This document shows, one piece after another, positions 1 through 7,109 of a stretch of 10,289 nt of DNA (the stretch's first letter is position 1; each line of letters begins with the position of its first letter). The notes below the pieces were generated by a model. It saw nothing but the letters and a program-made list of their open reading frames with translations. It had not been told where the DNA came from and made no database searches. Origin of the DNA: Flavobacterium sp. (lineage in GTDB: Bacteria; Bacteroidota; Bacteroidia; Flavobacteriales; Flavobacteriaceae). Both the position numbers and the translations under genes were made by a program. The stretch spans positions 1-10,289 of the forward strand of contig JAUXNR010000200.1 of the NCBI GenBank assembly GCA_030682755.1, given 5' to 3'.

Positions 1-23
1 ATAATCATTTAAATAATATTGGA

Positions 24-293
24 ATGTATTTAACTAAAGAAACAAAAGCTGAAATCTTCGCAAAACACGCAGGTAAAGCTGAAAACACGGGTTCTGCTGA
101 GGGACAAATTGCATTGTTCACTTTCAGAATTTCACACTTAACAGAGCATTTGAAAAAAAATCGTCACGATTATAATACAGAACGTTCGTTAGTATTATTG
201 GTAGGTAAAAGAAGAAGTCTTTTAGATTACCTTAAGAAAAAAGATATCGTGAGATATCGTGAGATTATTAAAGAATTAGGAATTAGAAAATAA
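24..293 (+). CDS. rpsO: 30S ribosomal protein S15 (uS15)
   Basis: Primary 16S rRNA-binding protein of the 30S subunit; it binds the central domain and nucleates platform assembly. The product is 89 residues, the standard length for the family. It shows the conserved T-G-S motif near residues 22-24, the L-T-x-H-L-K helix (H42), the H48-D49 pair that contacts rRNA, the K-R-R-S-L-L-D-Y-L segment at 62-70 and the terminal L-G-I-R-K. The ATG at 24 gives the usual N-terminus (M-Y-L-T-K-E). There is no Shine-Dalgarno sequence in the 23 visible upstream bases, as is usual in Flavobacteria. It ends in TAA just before an intrinsic terminator, and pnp follows on the same strand, the order also known from E. 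coli and many other bacteria. The promoter lies left of the window or is not recognisable. Identification is secure. Confidence 0.98.
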   Translation: MYLTKETKAEIFAKHAGKAENTGSAEGQIALFTFRISHLTEHLKKNRHDYNTERSLVLLVGKRRSLLDYLKKKDIVRYREIIKELGIRK

Positions 294-299
294 TCAACT

Positions 300-325
300 A
301 AAGGGGCTTTGTGCCCCTTTTTGTT
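300..325 (+). terminator. Intrinsic terminator after rpsO
   Basis: Inverted repeat AAGGGGC (301-307) / GCCCCTT (313-319) with a 5-base loop; A300 and T320 can add one more pair. It is followed by a T run interrupted by one G. It begins 7 bases after the rpsO stop. It should end most rpsO transcripts, so pnp needs either its own promoter or partial read-through. Confidence 0.9.
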
Positions 326-366
326 TTATATATTTTGACAGAAAAAGTTTGGTTTTTCATTGGGTT

Positions 367-400
367 ACACAACAACTACACACAACAACACAACGAAACC
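367..400 (+). other. C/A-rich unstructured leader tract upstream of pnp
   Basis: A 34-base stretch made almost wholly of A and C, with one T and one G, rich in CAA and CACA units. It lies 27 bases before the pnp start. Such a tract cannot fold on itself and would leave the pnp leader single-stranded. A/C-rich leaders are compatible with translation that does not use a Shine-Dalgarno sequence. A role as a binding site for a protein, including PNPase itself, is only a possibility. Confidence 0.5.
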
Positions 401-427
401 TAATATTAATACCAAATTAGAATTTTT

Positions 428-2590
428 ATGATTCCAAACGTAACGAAAGAAGTTATCGATTTAGGAGATGGAAGAACCATTTCAATCGAAACGGGGAAAT
501 TAGCGAAACAAGCAGACGGTTCTGTGGTGGTTCGCTTAGGCGATTGTATGCTTTTAGCTACAGCTGTTTCAGCTAGAACAGCAAATCCTAACGTAGATTT
601 TTTACCTTTAACAGTAGATTATCGTGAAAAATTTGCTGCTGCAGGAAGATTTCCGGGTGGTTTTTTCAAAAGAGAAGCACGTCCGAGTGATAGTGAAGTA
701 TTAACCATGCGTCTTGTTGACCGTGTTTTGCGTCCACTTTTCCCGGATGATTATCATGCAGAAACACAAGTAATGATTCAATTAATGAGTCATGACGAAA
801 ATGTAATGCCTGATGCTTTGGCTGGTTTAGCAGCTTCTGCAGCTTTAGCAGTATCTGATATTCCTTTTTATAATTTAATTTCTGAAGTACGTGTTGCTCG
901 TCTTGATGGTAAATTTATCATCAACCCAAGTAAAGCTCAATTGGAATTATCTGACATCGATATGATGATTGGTGCTTCTATGGATTCAGTAGCCATGGTG
1001 GAAGGTGAGATGAAAGAAATTTCAGAAAAAGAAATGGTGGAAGCCATTAAATTTGCTCACGAAGCTATCAAAGTTCAAATTCAAGCTCAATTGCGTTTAC
1101 AAGAAGCATTTGGCAAAAAAGAAATTAGAACCTATGAAGGTGAAGTGGAAGATGAAGCAGTTTATGCTAAAGTAAAAGCAGCTGCGTACGACAAATGTTA
1201 TGCCATTGCTCAAGAAGCTTCCGGAAAAAGCGAAAGAAGTGAAAAATTTGCTCTAGTTAAAGAAGAGTGCAAAGCTTTATATACTGAAGAAGAATATGCT
1301 GAAAATGCTGACTTAGCAGGTTTAGTAGGAAAATATTATTACAAAACAAATAAAGAAGCAGTACGAAATGTAATTCTTGAAAAAGGAATTCGTTTAGACG
1401 GAAGAAAAACAACTGAAATCAGACCAATTTGGTGCGAAATCGATTATTTGCCATCTGTTCACGGTTCTTCTTTATTTACTCGTGGTGAAACACAAGCTTT
1501 AGCTACAGTAACACTTGGAACGTCAAGAGAAGCAAATCAAATTGACTCACCATCTGAACAAGGCGAAGAAAAATTCTATTTGCATTATAACTTCCCTCCT
1601 TTTTCAACAGGAGAAGCAAAACCGTTAAGAGGAACTTCGAGAAGAGAAGTTGGTCACGGAAACTTGGCACAACGTGCCTTGAAAAACATGATTCCTGCTG
1701 AATGTCCTTACACAATCAGAATTGTTTCTGAAGTCTTAGAATCAAATGGTTCTTCTTCAATGGCAACAGTTTGTGCCGGAACAATGGCATTAATGGACGC
1801 TGGTGTTCAAATGGTAAAACCTGTTTCAGGTATTGCGATGGGATTGATAACAGACGGTCAAAAATTTGCTGTTTTGTCTGATATTTTAGGTGATGAAGAT
1901 CATTTAGGTGATATGGACTTTAAAGTAACAGGAACGGCAGATGGAATCACCGCTTGTCAAATGGATATCAAAATCGACGGATTGCGTTATGACATTATGG
2001 AGCAAGCGTTAGATCAAGCTCGTGAAGGTCGTTTACATATTTTAGGTAAATTGGTTGAAACGATTGCTACGCCAAGACCAGATGTTAAGAAACACGCTCC
2101 AAAAATCATCATGCGAACCATTCCAGGTGCTTTCATTGGTGCATTAATCGGCCCTGGAGGAAAAGTAATTCAAGAATTACAAAAAGCAACCGGAACAACT
2201 ATTGTTATTAATGAAGTTGATGAGCAAGGTGTTGTAGAAATTCTAGGAACAGATCCTGATGGAATTGCAGCAGTTTTAGCGAAAATTGACTCATTAATGT
2301 TCAAACCACAAATGGGAGAAGCTTACGAAGTAAAAGTAATCAAAATGTTAGATTTTGGTGCTGTAGTAGAATATACTGCCGCTCCAGGAAACGAAGTTTT
2401 ATTACACGTTTCTGAATTAGCATGGGAAAGAACTGAAAATGTTACTGATGTTGTAAACATGGGCGATGTTTTCCAAGTGAAATACTTAGGAATGGATCCA
2501 AAAACAAGAAAAGAGAAAGTTTCAAGAAAAGCTCTTTTACCAAGACCTCCAAGAGATGAAAATAATAAAATAACGCCAAAACAAGGTTAG
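428..2590 (+). CDS. pnp: Polyribonucleotide nucleotidyltransferase (PNPase)
   Basis: Phosphorolytic 3'-to-5' exoribonuclease that releases nucleoside diphosphates; it acts as a homotrimer in cytoplasmic mRNA decay. At 720 residues it is close to the family norm. Domains in order: first RNase PH-like domain (about 10-145), all-helical linker (about 240-310), second RNase PH domain (about 320-545), KH domain (about 555-620) with the G-x-x-G loop in I-G-P-G-G-K (574-579), and S1 domain (about 628-704). The catalytic stretch [12 protein letters not shown] is intact; D491, D497 and K499 correspond to the catalytic Asp, Asp and Lys of E. coli PNPase. The phosphate-site region (R-G-T-S-R-R near 401-406, and N-G-S-S-S near 440-444) is also present. 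The ATG at 428 follows a 134-base leader holding the rpsO terminator and a C/A-rich tract; no Shine-Dalgarno sequence and no convincing -7 box is visible. The short C-terminal tail after S1 is charged. A strong terminator follows. Confidence 0.98.
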   Translation: MIPNVTKEVIDLGDGRTISIETGKLAKQADGSVVVRLGDCMLLATAVSARTANPNVDFLPLTVDYREKFAAAGRFPGGFFKREARPSDSEVLTMRLVDRVLRPLFPDDYHAETQVMIQLMSHDENVMPDALAGLAASAALAVSDIPFYNLISEVRVARLDGKFIINPSKAQLELSDIDMMIGASMDSVAMVEGEMKEISEKEMVEAIKFAHEAIKVQIQAQLRLQEAFGKKEIRTYEGEVEDEAVYAKVKAAAYDKCYAIAQEASGKSERSEKFALVKEECKALYTEEEYAENADLAGLVGKYYYKTNKEAVRNVILEKGIRLDGRKTTEIRPIWCEIDYLPSVHGSSLFTRGETQALATVTLGTSREANQIDSPSEQGEEKFYLHYNFPPFSTGEAKPLRGTSRREVGHGNLAQRALKNMIPAECPYTIRIVSEVLESNGSSSMATVCAGTMALMDAGVQMVKPVSGIAMGLITDGQKFAVLSDILGDEDHLGDMDFKVTGTADGITACQMDIKIDGLRYDIMEQALDQAREGRLHILGKLVETIATPRPDVKKHAPKIIMRTIPGAFIGALIGPGGKVIQELQKATGTTIVINEVDEQGVVEILGTDPDGIAAVLAKIDSLMFKPQMGEAYEVKVIKMLDFGAVVEYTAAPGNEVLLHVSELAWERTENVTDVVNMGDVFQVKYLGMDPKTRKEKVSRKALLPRPPRDENNKITPKQG

Positions 2591-2611
2591 TAAATTCATT
2601 TATTAATTCAC

Positions 2612-2650
2612 AAAACCCTGATTTCGATTTCGAAAGTCAGGGTTTTTTTT
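2612..2650 (+). terminator. Intrinsic terminator after pnp
   Basis: A 10-bp stem AAAACCCTGA (2612-2621) / TCAGGGTTTT (2637-2646), extended inward by TTTCG (2622-2626) / CGAAA (2631-2635) across one bulged G, with a 4-base ATTT loop and 8 consecutive T at 2643-2650. It starts 21 bases after the pnp stop and should isolate pnp from the outer-membrane protein gene downstream. Confidence 0.93.
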
Positions 2651-2662
2651 ATTGAAAAACCG

Positions 2663-2696
2663 ATGTAGAATTAAACCATATTCCATGTAGAAATAA
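2663..2696 (+). repeat. Imperfect direct repeat (two 12-mers, 22-base period) upstream of the outer-membrane gene
   Basis: ATGTAGAATTAA at 2663-2674 recurs as ATGTAGAAATAA at 2685-2696, with 11 of 12 bases identical. The starts are 22 bases apart, about two turns of B-DNA, so both copies would face the same side of the helix. The pair lies 60-93 bases before the candidate -7 box of the downstream gene, a position where activators or two-component response regulators often bind. No specific regulator can be named. Confidence 0.4.
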
Positions 2697-2708
2697 TTCA
2701 TATGAATT
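2695..2708. repeat. Perfect 14-bp palindrome, possible operator
   Basis: AATTCATATGAATT is perfectly self-complementary and overlaps the last two bases of the second direct repeat. It lies about 48 bases before the candidate -7 box. It could be an operator for a dimeric regulator, but palindromes made mostly of A and T arise easily by chance in DNA of this composition. Confidence 0.3.
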
Positions 2709-2755
2709 TAACGTTTTAAAATTGTAAAATTTTTAGATTTTGTTAACATTTATTA

Positions 2756-2763
2756 TATATTTG
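2756..2763 (+). promoter_or_regulatory. Candidate -7 promoter box for the outer-membrane protein gene
   Basis: TATATTTG is an exact match to the Bacteroidetes -7 consensus TAnnTTTG and lies 23 bases before the ATG at 2787, implying a leader of roughly 15-20 bases. A TTG is present at 2740-2742, but the 13-base spacing is shorter than the usual 17-23, so the -33 element is weak or depends on an activator. Confidence 0.55.
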
Positions 2764-2786
2764 TCATAATGCCTTGAAACATTATA

Positions 2787-5201
2787 ATGAATTTAAGAGA
2801 ACCCAAACTAATTCTATTTTTACTTTTTATAAGCTTTAATCTTCAAGCACAGGATTTCACTGTAAGCGGAAAACTTATAGATGAAAAAGGCATAACAATT
2901 GAATCATCTGAAATATTACTCATTCAAGATAAAAGAATCAAAGGTTCCGGATTAACAGATATAAACGGCAACTTTTCTATATCAGTTCCAAAAGGTATTT
3001 ATCAATTACGCTGTTATTATGTTGGCACAATAATTTACGTTACTGATTTTGATTTAAACCAAGATTTAAACTTGGGTGAAATTCTTTCTTTTGAAAACAC
3101 CAATCAGCTTTCTGAAGTTGAAATTGTAGCAAAAAAGAGAATTATGGAAACCAAAATTGATCGAACTGTATTCAATGTTGAAAATAGTGTTAGATCAAAC
3201 GGACTAGATGGTTACGAACTTTTAAAAGGCACACCCGGGGTATCTATTCAAGGAAATACTATTAACATGATTGGAAAAACCAATGTAAGCGTAATGGTTG
3301 ATGACAGAATTGTAACCCTTTCAGGAGAAGATTTAAACAATTATTTGAGAAGCATAAGCTCTGAAAACATTAAGAGTATTGAAGTGATTACCACACCTCC
3401 TGCAAAATATTCAGCCGATGGAAACAGTGGTTTAATTAACATCAAACTTAAAAAAGCGGCAGATGATTCATGGGCTGTTACACTGAGAAGTAGTTATTTA
3501 CAATCCACCTATCCCACTTTTGCAACCGGAATTGGAATAACCTACAACAAAAACAAAATCAGTTTATTTACCGATTTTGTAAAGCAACAAGGATCTAATA
3601 AAATAACAGAATCAGCAGACACTTATTATACCAATGAAGATTGGATTAGCAGAACTGTTAGAGAGGATTTTGTAGATGTTTATCGTGGGATTTTCAATTT
3701 AGACTACAAGCTTACGAGCAAATCCAATATTGGTGCAAAATATATAGGACTTTTTAACAACCCTGACATCGATGATTCAAACAACACCATTATCAATGAA
3801 ACGGGAACAACAAATCTTATTTCTACAATTTTAACTAATGGTTATAACAAATCAACAACAAAAAACAATTCTTTAAACGCCTATTATACGCAAGAATTAG
3901 ATTCAATTGGAAAACGACTTACAATTGACGTAGATTATTTTGAATACCGAGACTCTCAAGACAGGATTTTTTCTTCTCAAGATTATGATACTGACAACAA
4001 TCCCGGTTCATCCTACTTAAAAGCCAATAACAAAAGCTTACAGGATTTAAAAAATTATAGTGCCAAAATTGATTTTGAAATGCCTTCAAAATGGGCAAAC
4101 TTCGGGTTTGGAGGAAGAATTAGTTGGGTTGACAACACGAGTGACATAAGTTTTTACAACTTAACAAGCGGCAGTCCGGTTGTAGATCCACTCCAAACAA
4201 ACATATTTGATTATACCGAAAACACACAATCAATTTATGTTAACATTTCAAAACCACTTTCTGAAAAATGGCAATCACAATTAGGTTTACGCTATGAAAA
4301 CACACAAACAGAAGGTATCACTAAGGCATTAGATCCTGATCAAAATCAAACAAACAAATTCAATTACAACCAATTGTTTCCAACAGCTTATTTGTTATAT
4401 ACGCCAAACGAGAATTATTCCATTTCATTAAATTATAGCAAACGAATTGGTCGTCCGGATTTTTATTCCTTAAATCCATACAAATGGTATTTTAGCCCTT
4501 TTTTAATTGTAGAAGGCAATCCTTTTTTACAACCATCATTTACAGATAACATTGAACTAAATCAAACTTTCAAAGAAAACTTTACATTCAAATTATATTA
4601 TTCAAATACAAAGAATGGAAGTTTTCAAATACCTCTTATAGAATTAGATCAAAATCCTCCTGTTACCAGAATGTTTAGAGATAATTTTTATGATCAGGAA
4701 CGTTTTGGTGCTACAGTAACGTATTTATTCAACAAATTCAGTTGGTGGGAAAGTTCAAACACATTGAATGGTTACAACAACCAAACCACTTTTATCAAAC
4801 CAATTCCAACAGATGAAGTAAATGGATTTACTTATTCTGTTTATACCAATAACACATTTACCTTAAACAAAAAGAAAAATTTCTTTGGGGAAATTAATTT
4901 TAGCTACAATGCCCCGGGATTTAGCATTTTCAATGAAACTACCTCACAATACCGATTGGATGCAGGTTTGCGATATTCATTACGAGATAAGGGCTGGAAT
5001 TTTGTTTTATACGGCTCTGATTTGTTTAAATCATCGTTCATTTATGCAAGTTCAACCATAAATAATACTCCTCAAACCCGTTCTATTTATTATGATGATA
5101 GAACCATTAGACTATCTGTTAGTTATAAATTCGGAAACAGAAAACTAGGTGTGGCACTCAGAGAATCAGGAAACGAAGAAGAAAAAGACAGAATTCGATA
5201 A
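2787..5201 (+). CDS. Outer-membrane beta-barrel protein of the TonB-dependent receptor superfamily (OMP_b-brl_3 type)
   Basis: Predicted outer-membrane transporter or receptor of 804 residues; the ligand is unknown. Residues 1-21 form a signal peptide (hydrophobic I-L-F-L-L-F-I-S-F, then L-Q-A before Q22). Residues 24-100 look like a carboxypeptidase-regulatory-like beta-sandwich domain (V-S-G-K-L, then T-D-I-N-G-N-F-S). A segment L-S-E-V-E-I-V-A (108-115) resembles the TonB-interacting stretch of Bacteroidetes receptors. Residues 130-222 are a plug-like domain (Y-E-L-L-K-G-T-P-G-V, then I-K-S-I-E-V-I-T-T-P-P-A-K-Y and G-L-I-N-I-K). The rest is rich in aromatic, Asn and Thr residues with alternating strands, typical of a 14- or 22-strand barrel. 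The last strand (R-L-S-V-S-Y-K-F-G, ending near 783) is followed by a charged 21-residue tail. There is no adjacent SusD-like gene, so it is not a classical SusC/SusD pair. It sits between pnp and rpoD, behind the pnp terminator, with its own -7 box; no clear terminator follows, so read-through into rpoD is possible. The family call is firm, the function is not. Confidence 0.9.
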   Translation: MNLREPKLILFLLFISFNLQAQDFTVSGKLIDEKGITIESSEILLIQDKRIKGSGLTDINGNFSISVPKGIYQLRCYYVGTIIYVTDFDLNQDLNLGEILSFENTNQLSEVEIVAKKRIMETKIDRTVFNVENSVRSNGLDGYELLKGTPGVSIQGNTINMIGKTNVSVMVDDRIVTLSGEDLNNYLRSISSENIKSIEVITTPPAKYSADGNSGLINIKLKKAADDSWAVTLRSSYLQSTYPTFATGIGITYNKNKISLFTDFVKQQGSNKITESADTYYTNEDWISRTVREDFVDVYRGIFNLDYKLTSKSNIGAKYIGLFNNPDIDDSNNTIINETGTTNLISTILTNGYNKSTTKNNSLNAYYTQELDSIGKRLTIDVDYFEYRDSQDRIFSSQDYDTDNNPGSSYLKANNKSLQDLKNYSAKIDFEMPSKWANFGFGGRISWVDNTSDISFYNLTSGSPVVDPLQTNIFDYTENTQSIYVNISKPLSEKWQSQLGLRYENTQTEGITKALDPDQNQTNKFNYNQLFPTAYLLYTPNENYSISLNYSKRIGRPDFYSLNPYKWYFSPFLIVEGNPFLQPSFTDNIELNQTFKENFTFKLYYSNTKNGSFQIPLIELDQNPPVTRMFRDNFYDQERFGATVTYLFNKFSWWESSNTLNGYNNQTTFIKPIPTDEVNGFTYSVYTNNTFTLNKKKNFFGEINFSYNAPGFSIFNETTSQYRLDAGLRYSLRDKGWNFVLYGSDLFKSSFIYASSTINNTPQTRSIYYDDRTIRLSVSYKFGNRKLGVALRESGNEEEKDRIR

Positions 5202-5264
5202 TTTTTTTTAAATAATTGTAACTTTTTTTGGTTTACAAACGTATAACTACTTGAAACTTTAATA

Positions 5265-5271
5265 AAAGGAG
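5265..5271 (+). promoter_or_regulatory. Strong Shine-Dalgarno sequence of rpoD
   Basis: AAAGGAG lies 9 bases before the rpoD ATG, an optimal distance, and matches seven bases of the standard anti-Shine-Dalgarno complement. None of the other genes here whose upstream sequence is visible (rpsO, pnp, the outer-membrane gene, rpe, the T9SS cargo, CBS and peptidase genes) has a comparable site. It fixes the rpoD start at 5281 and suggests special translational control. Confidence 0.85.
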
Positions 5272-5280
5272 ACAAATTAA

Positions 5281-6144
5281 ATGAGACAACTTAAAATTAC
5301 CAAGCAGGTTACCAATCGTGAAACTGCTTCCTTAGACAAATACCTACAAGAAATTGGTAAAGTTGATTTAATAACCGCAGATGAAGAAGTAGAATTAGCC
5401 CAAAGAATCAAAGCAGGTGACCAAAGAGCACTTGAAAAATTAACAAAAGCAAATTTACGTTTCGTGGTTTCTGTTGCAAAGCAATATCAAAACCAAGGAC
5501 TTACATTACCCGATTTAATTAACGAAGGAAACTTAGGTTTAATTAAAGCGGCACAACGTTTTGATGAAACGCGTGGTTTTAAATTCATTTCTTATGCTGT
5601 TTGGTGGATTCGTCAATCGATTCTTCAAGCTTTAGCTGAACAATCTCGTATTGTACGTTTACCACTTAATAAAATTGGTTCTATCAATAAAATCAATAAA
5701 ATGTATGCTTTATTGGAGCAATCTAATGAGCGACCACCTTCTGCAGAAGAAATTGCAAAAGAACTTGACATGACAGTTAACGACGTTAAAGAGAGCATGA
5801 AAAACTCAGGACGTCATTTATCTATGGATGCTCCATTAGTTGAAGGAGAAGATTCTAACCTTTACGATGTTTTGCGTTCTGGAGAATCTCCAAATCCTGA
5901 TAGAGAATTGATTCATGAATCACTTCGTACGGAAATTGAGCGATCGTTAGAAACTTTAACTCCAAGAGAAGCAGATGTAGTTCGTTTGTATTTTGGTTTA
6001 GGTGACCAACACCCAATGACGCTTGAGGAAATTGGAGAAACTTTTGATTTAACACGCGAACGTGTTCGTCAAATTAAAGAAAAAGCTATACGAAGATTGA
6101 AACACACTTCCAGAAGTAAAATCCTTAAAACCTATTTAGGCTAA
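5281..6144 (+). CDS. rpoD: RNA polymerase primary sigma factor (RpoD/SigA, Bacteroidetes short form)
   Basis: Housekeeping sigma factor that directs core RNA polymerase to promoters. The product has 287 residues, far shorter than the 613-residue E. coli RpoD, because region 1.1 and the non-conserved region are absent; this is normal for Bacteroidetes. Region 1.2 spans about 16-48, region 2 about 51-125 (core-binding and melting motif [19 protein letters not shown] at 94-112), region 3 about 128-205, and region 4 about 218-285 with the -33-reading helix-turn-helix [19 protein letters not shown]. All key motifs are intact. In this phylum the factor reads TTG/TAnnTTTG promoters, a pattern seen in front of several genes here. 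The start at 5281 is fixed by the Shine-Dalgarno sequence. No clear -7 box is visible in the 79 bases upstream, so the promoter may be divergent or transcription may enter from the preceding gene. CGT is the usual Arg codon, as expected for high expression. Confidence 0.97.
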   Translation: MRQLKITKQVTNRETASLDKYLQEIGKVDLITADEEVELAQRIKAGDQRALEKLTKANLRFVVSVAKQYQNQGLTLPDLINEGNLGLIKAAQRFDETRGFKFISYAVWWIRQSILQALAEQSRIVRLPLNKIGSINKINKMYALLEQSNERPPSAEEIAKELDMTVNDVKESMKNSGRHLSMDAPLVEGEDSNLYDVLRSGESPNPDRELIHESLRTEIERSLETLTPREADVVRLYFGLGDQHPMTLEEIGETFDLTRERVRQIKEKAIRRLKHTSRSKILKTYLG

Positions 6145-6239
6145 GACTTTTTCTTCGGTTTTTATTTTTAAAAAATTATTTGTAAATTGCAACAATTAAA
6201 CTTTGGTACGCATATTGCAATAAAGATAGTAAGATTACA

Positions 6240-6255
6240 AACAGTTTAAACTGTT
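6240..6255. repeat. Perfect 16-bp palindrome in the rpoD-rpe spacer
   Basis: AACAGTTTAAACTGTT is perfectly self-complementary and lies 95 bases after the rpoD stop and 82 bases before the rpe -7 box. As RNA it could form a 6-bp stem with a TTAA loop, followed by CG and six T, a weak terminator-like arrangement. As DNA it could be an operator. Neither role is shown. Confidence 0.4.
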
Positions 6256-6275
6256 CGTTTTTTGATTGATGATTG

Positions 6276-6305
6276 AAACTCCGGCTGATTACCGGAGTTT
6301 TTTTG
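6276..6305 (+). terminator. Intrinsic terminator in the rpoD-rpe spacer
   Basis: A 9-bp stem AAACTCCGG (6276-6284) / CCGGAGTTT (6292-6300) with a 7-base CTGATTA loop; the 3' arm runs into seven consecutive T (6298-6304). It lies 131 bases after the rpoD stop, unusually far, so it ends either a long rpoD 3' untranslated region or a separate small transcript. It lies just upstream of the rpe promoter. Confidence 0.88.
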
Positions 6306-6336
6306 TTTATAGCTTTATGTTTCTTTTTTATATAAT

Positions 6337-6344
6337 TATCTTTG
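6337..6344 (+). promoter_or_regulatory. Candidate -7 promoter box of rpe
   Basis: TATCTTTG is an exact match to TAnnTTTG, 45 bases before the rpe ATG. Transcription would begin near 6349-6352 and give a leader of about 40 bases. No good TTG lies at the usual -33 distance; ATG at 6317-6319 is one base off with a 17-base spacer. The TTG inside this box (6342-6344) is in frame with rpe but should not be read as its start. Confidence 0.65.
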
Positions 6345-6389
6345 CAAACCGAAACTAAAAAAGTTTTAGAAAAAACAAACAACAACACA

Positions 6390-7049
6390 ATGAAAGAAAC
6401 ACTAATTGCCCCATCCGTTTTAGCAGCAGACTTTGCCAATTTACAACGTGATATTGAAATGATTAATACAAGTGAAGCAGATTGGTTTCACATTGACATT
6501 ATGGACGGTGTTTTTGTACCAAATATTTCATTTGGTATGCCTGTTTTAGAAGCAATAACTAAACATGCTAAAAAAACAATAGATGTACATTTAATGATAA
6601 TTGACCCTGATCGTTATATCAAAACATTTGCACAATTAGGGTCAACAAATTTGACAGTACATTATGAAGCTTGTACACATTTACACCGAACACTTCAAGC
6701 TATTAAAGCTGAAGGCATGAAAGCAGGTGTAGCATTGAATCCTCACACTCCGGTTAGCCTTTTAAAAGATGTCATAAAAGATATTGACTTAGTATGTTTA
6801 ATGAGTGTAAATCCTGGTTTTGGTGGACAATCTTTCATTGAACAAACCTATAACAAAGTAAAACAACTAAAAGAAATTATTGTTCGCAACAACGCTACAA
6901 CTTTAATTGAAATTGATGGTGGTGTAACAAACAAAAACGCAAAACAATTGGTTGATTGTGGAGCTGATGTTTTAGTTGCCGGAAATTTTGTGTTTAAAGC
7001 AGAAAACCCAATTGAAACAATAGGCGACTTGAAAAAGTTGTTGAAATAA
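6390..7049 (+). CDS. rpe: Ribulose-phosphate 3-epimerase
   Basis: Interconverts D-ribulose 5-phosphate and D-xylulose 5-phosphate in the non-oxidative pentose phosphate pathway; a cytoplasmic (beta/alpha)8-barrel metalloenzyme. From the ATG at 6390 the product has 219 residues, the usual length, and begins M-K-E-T-L-I-A-P-S-V-L. Visible active-site elements are S9, H34-x-D36 (metal ligands, D36 being one acid/base), M38-D39-G40, H67 in V-H-L-M, the phosphate-loop motif N-P-G-F-G-G-Q (141-147), and D176 in I-D-G-G-V (second acid/base and metal ligand). N199 in A-G-N-F-V-F stands where many homologues have Ser in G-S-x-x-F, probably a neutral lineage variant. The reading frame stays open to a TTG at 6342, but that lies in the -7 box and would add a non-homologous 16-residue extension. 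The leader is rich in A and C and has no Shine-Dalgarno sequence. A strong terminator follows. Confidence 0.97.
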   Translation: MKETLIAPSVLAADFANLQRDIEMINTSEADWFHIDIMDGVFVPNISFGMPVLEAITKHAKKTIDVHLMIIDPDRYIKTFAQLGSTNLTVHYEACTHLHRTLQAIKAEGMKAGVALNPHTPVSLLKDVIKDIDLVCLMSVNPGFGGQSFIEQTYNKVKQLKEIIVRNNATTLIEIDGGVTNKNAKQLVDCGADVLVAGNFVFKAENPIETIGDLKKLLK

Positions 7050-7052
7050 AAT

Positions 7053-7087
7053 AAAATCTCCCCAAGCACTCAACTTGGGGAGATTTT
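7053..7087. terminator. Bidirectional terminator between rpe and the convergent T9SS cargo gene
   Basis: A perfect 14-bp stem AAAATCTCCCCAAG (7053-7066) / CTTGGGGAGATTTT (7074-7087) with a 7-base CACTCAA loop. On the plus strand six T follow (7084-7089). On the minus strand the 3' arm ends in TTTT and continues as a T-rich tail. It serves rpe from the left and the gene ending at 7110 from the right. Confidence 0.93.
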
Positions 7088-7109
7088 TTAGGACTAGTCA
7101 AAGTCAAAT

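Noticed and set aside
243..262. Perfect tandem repeat of GATATCGTGA inside rpsO.
   Set aside because: It encodes the conserved S15 stretch D-I-V-R-Y-R-E; codon choice makes the repeat, not a repeat element.
335..340. TTGACA, the classical -35 hexamer, upstream of pnp.
   Set aside because: No matching -10 or TAnnTTTG box at proper spacing, and the Bacteroidetes sigma factor does not use this consensus.
1503..1715. Minus-strand open frame of 70 codons inside pnp.
   Set aside because: Shadow of the pnp coding frame with low-complexity Leu-rich translation; no homology recognised.
5855..6055. Minus-strand open frame of 66 codons inside rpoD.
   Set aside because: Lies wholly inside a conserved gene on the opposite strand and resembles no known protein.
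6213..6222. 10-bp palindrome TATTGCAATA in the rpoD-rpe spacer.
   Set aside because: Too short and AT-rich to stand out from chance, with no positional link to a promoter box.
6176..6439. Minus-strand open frame of 87 codons across the rpoD-rpe spacer.
   Set aside because: It spans the rpoD-side terminator, the rpe promoter and the rpe start, and has a Lys/Ile/Phe-rich composition typical of AT-rich noise.
6848..7069. Minus-strand open frame of 73 codons over the 3' end of rpe.
   Set aside because: Antisense shadow of rpe that begins inside the two-way terminator; no promoter or homology.
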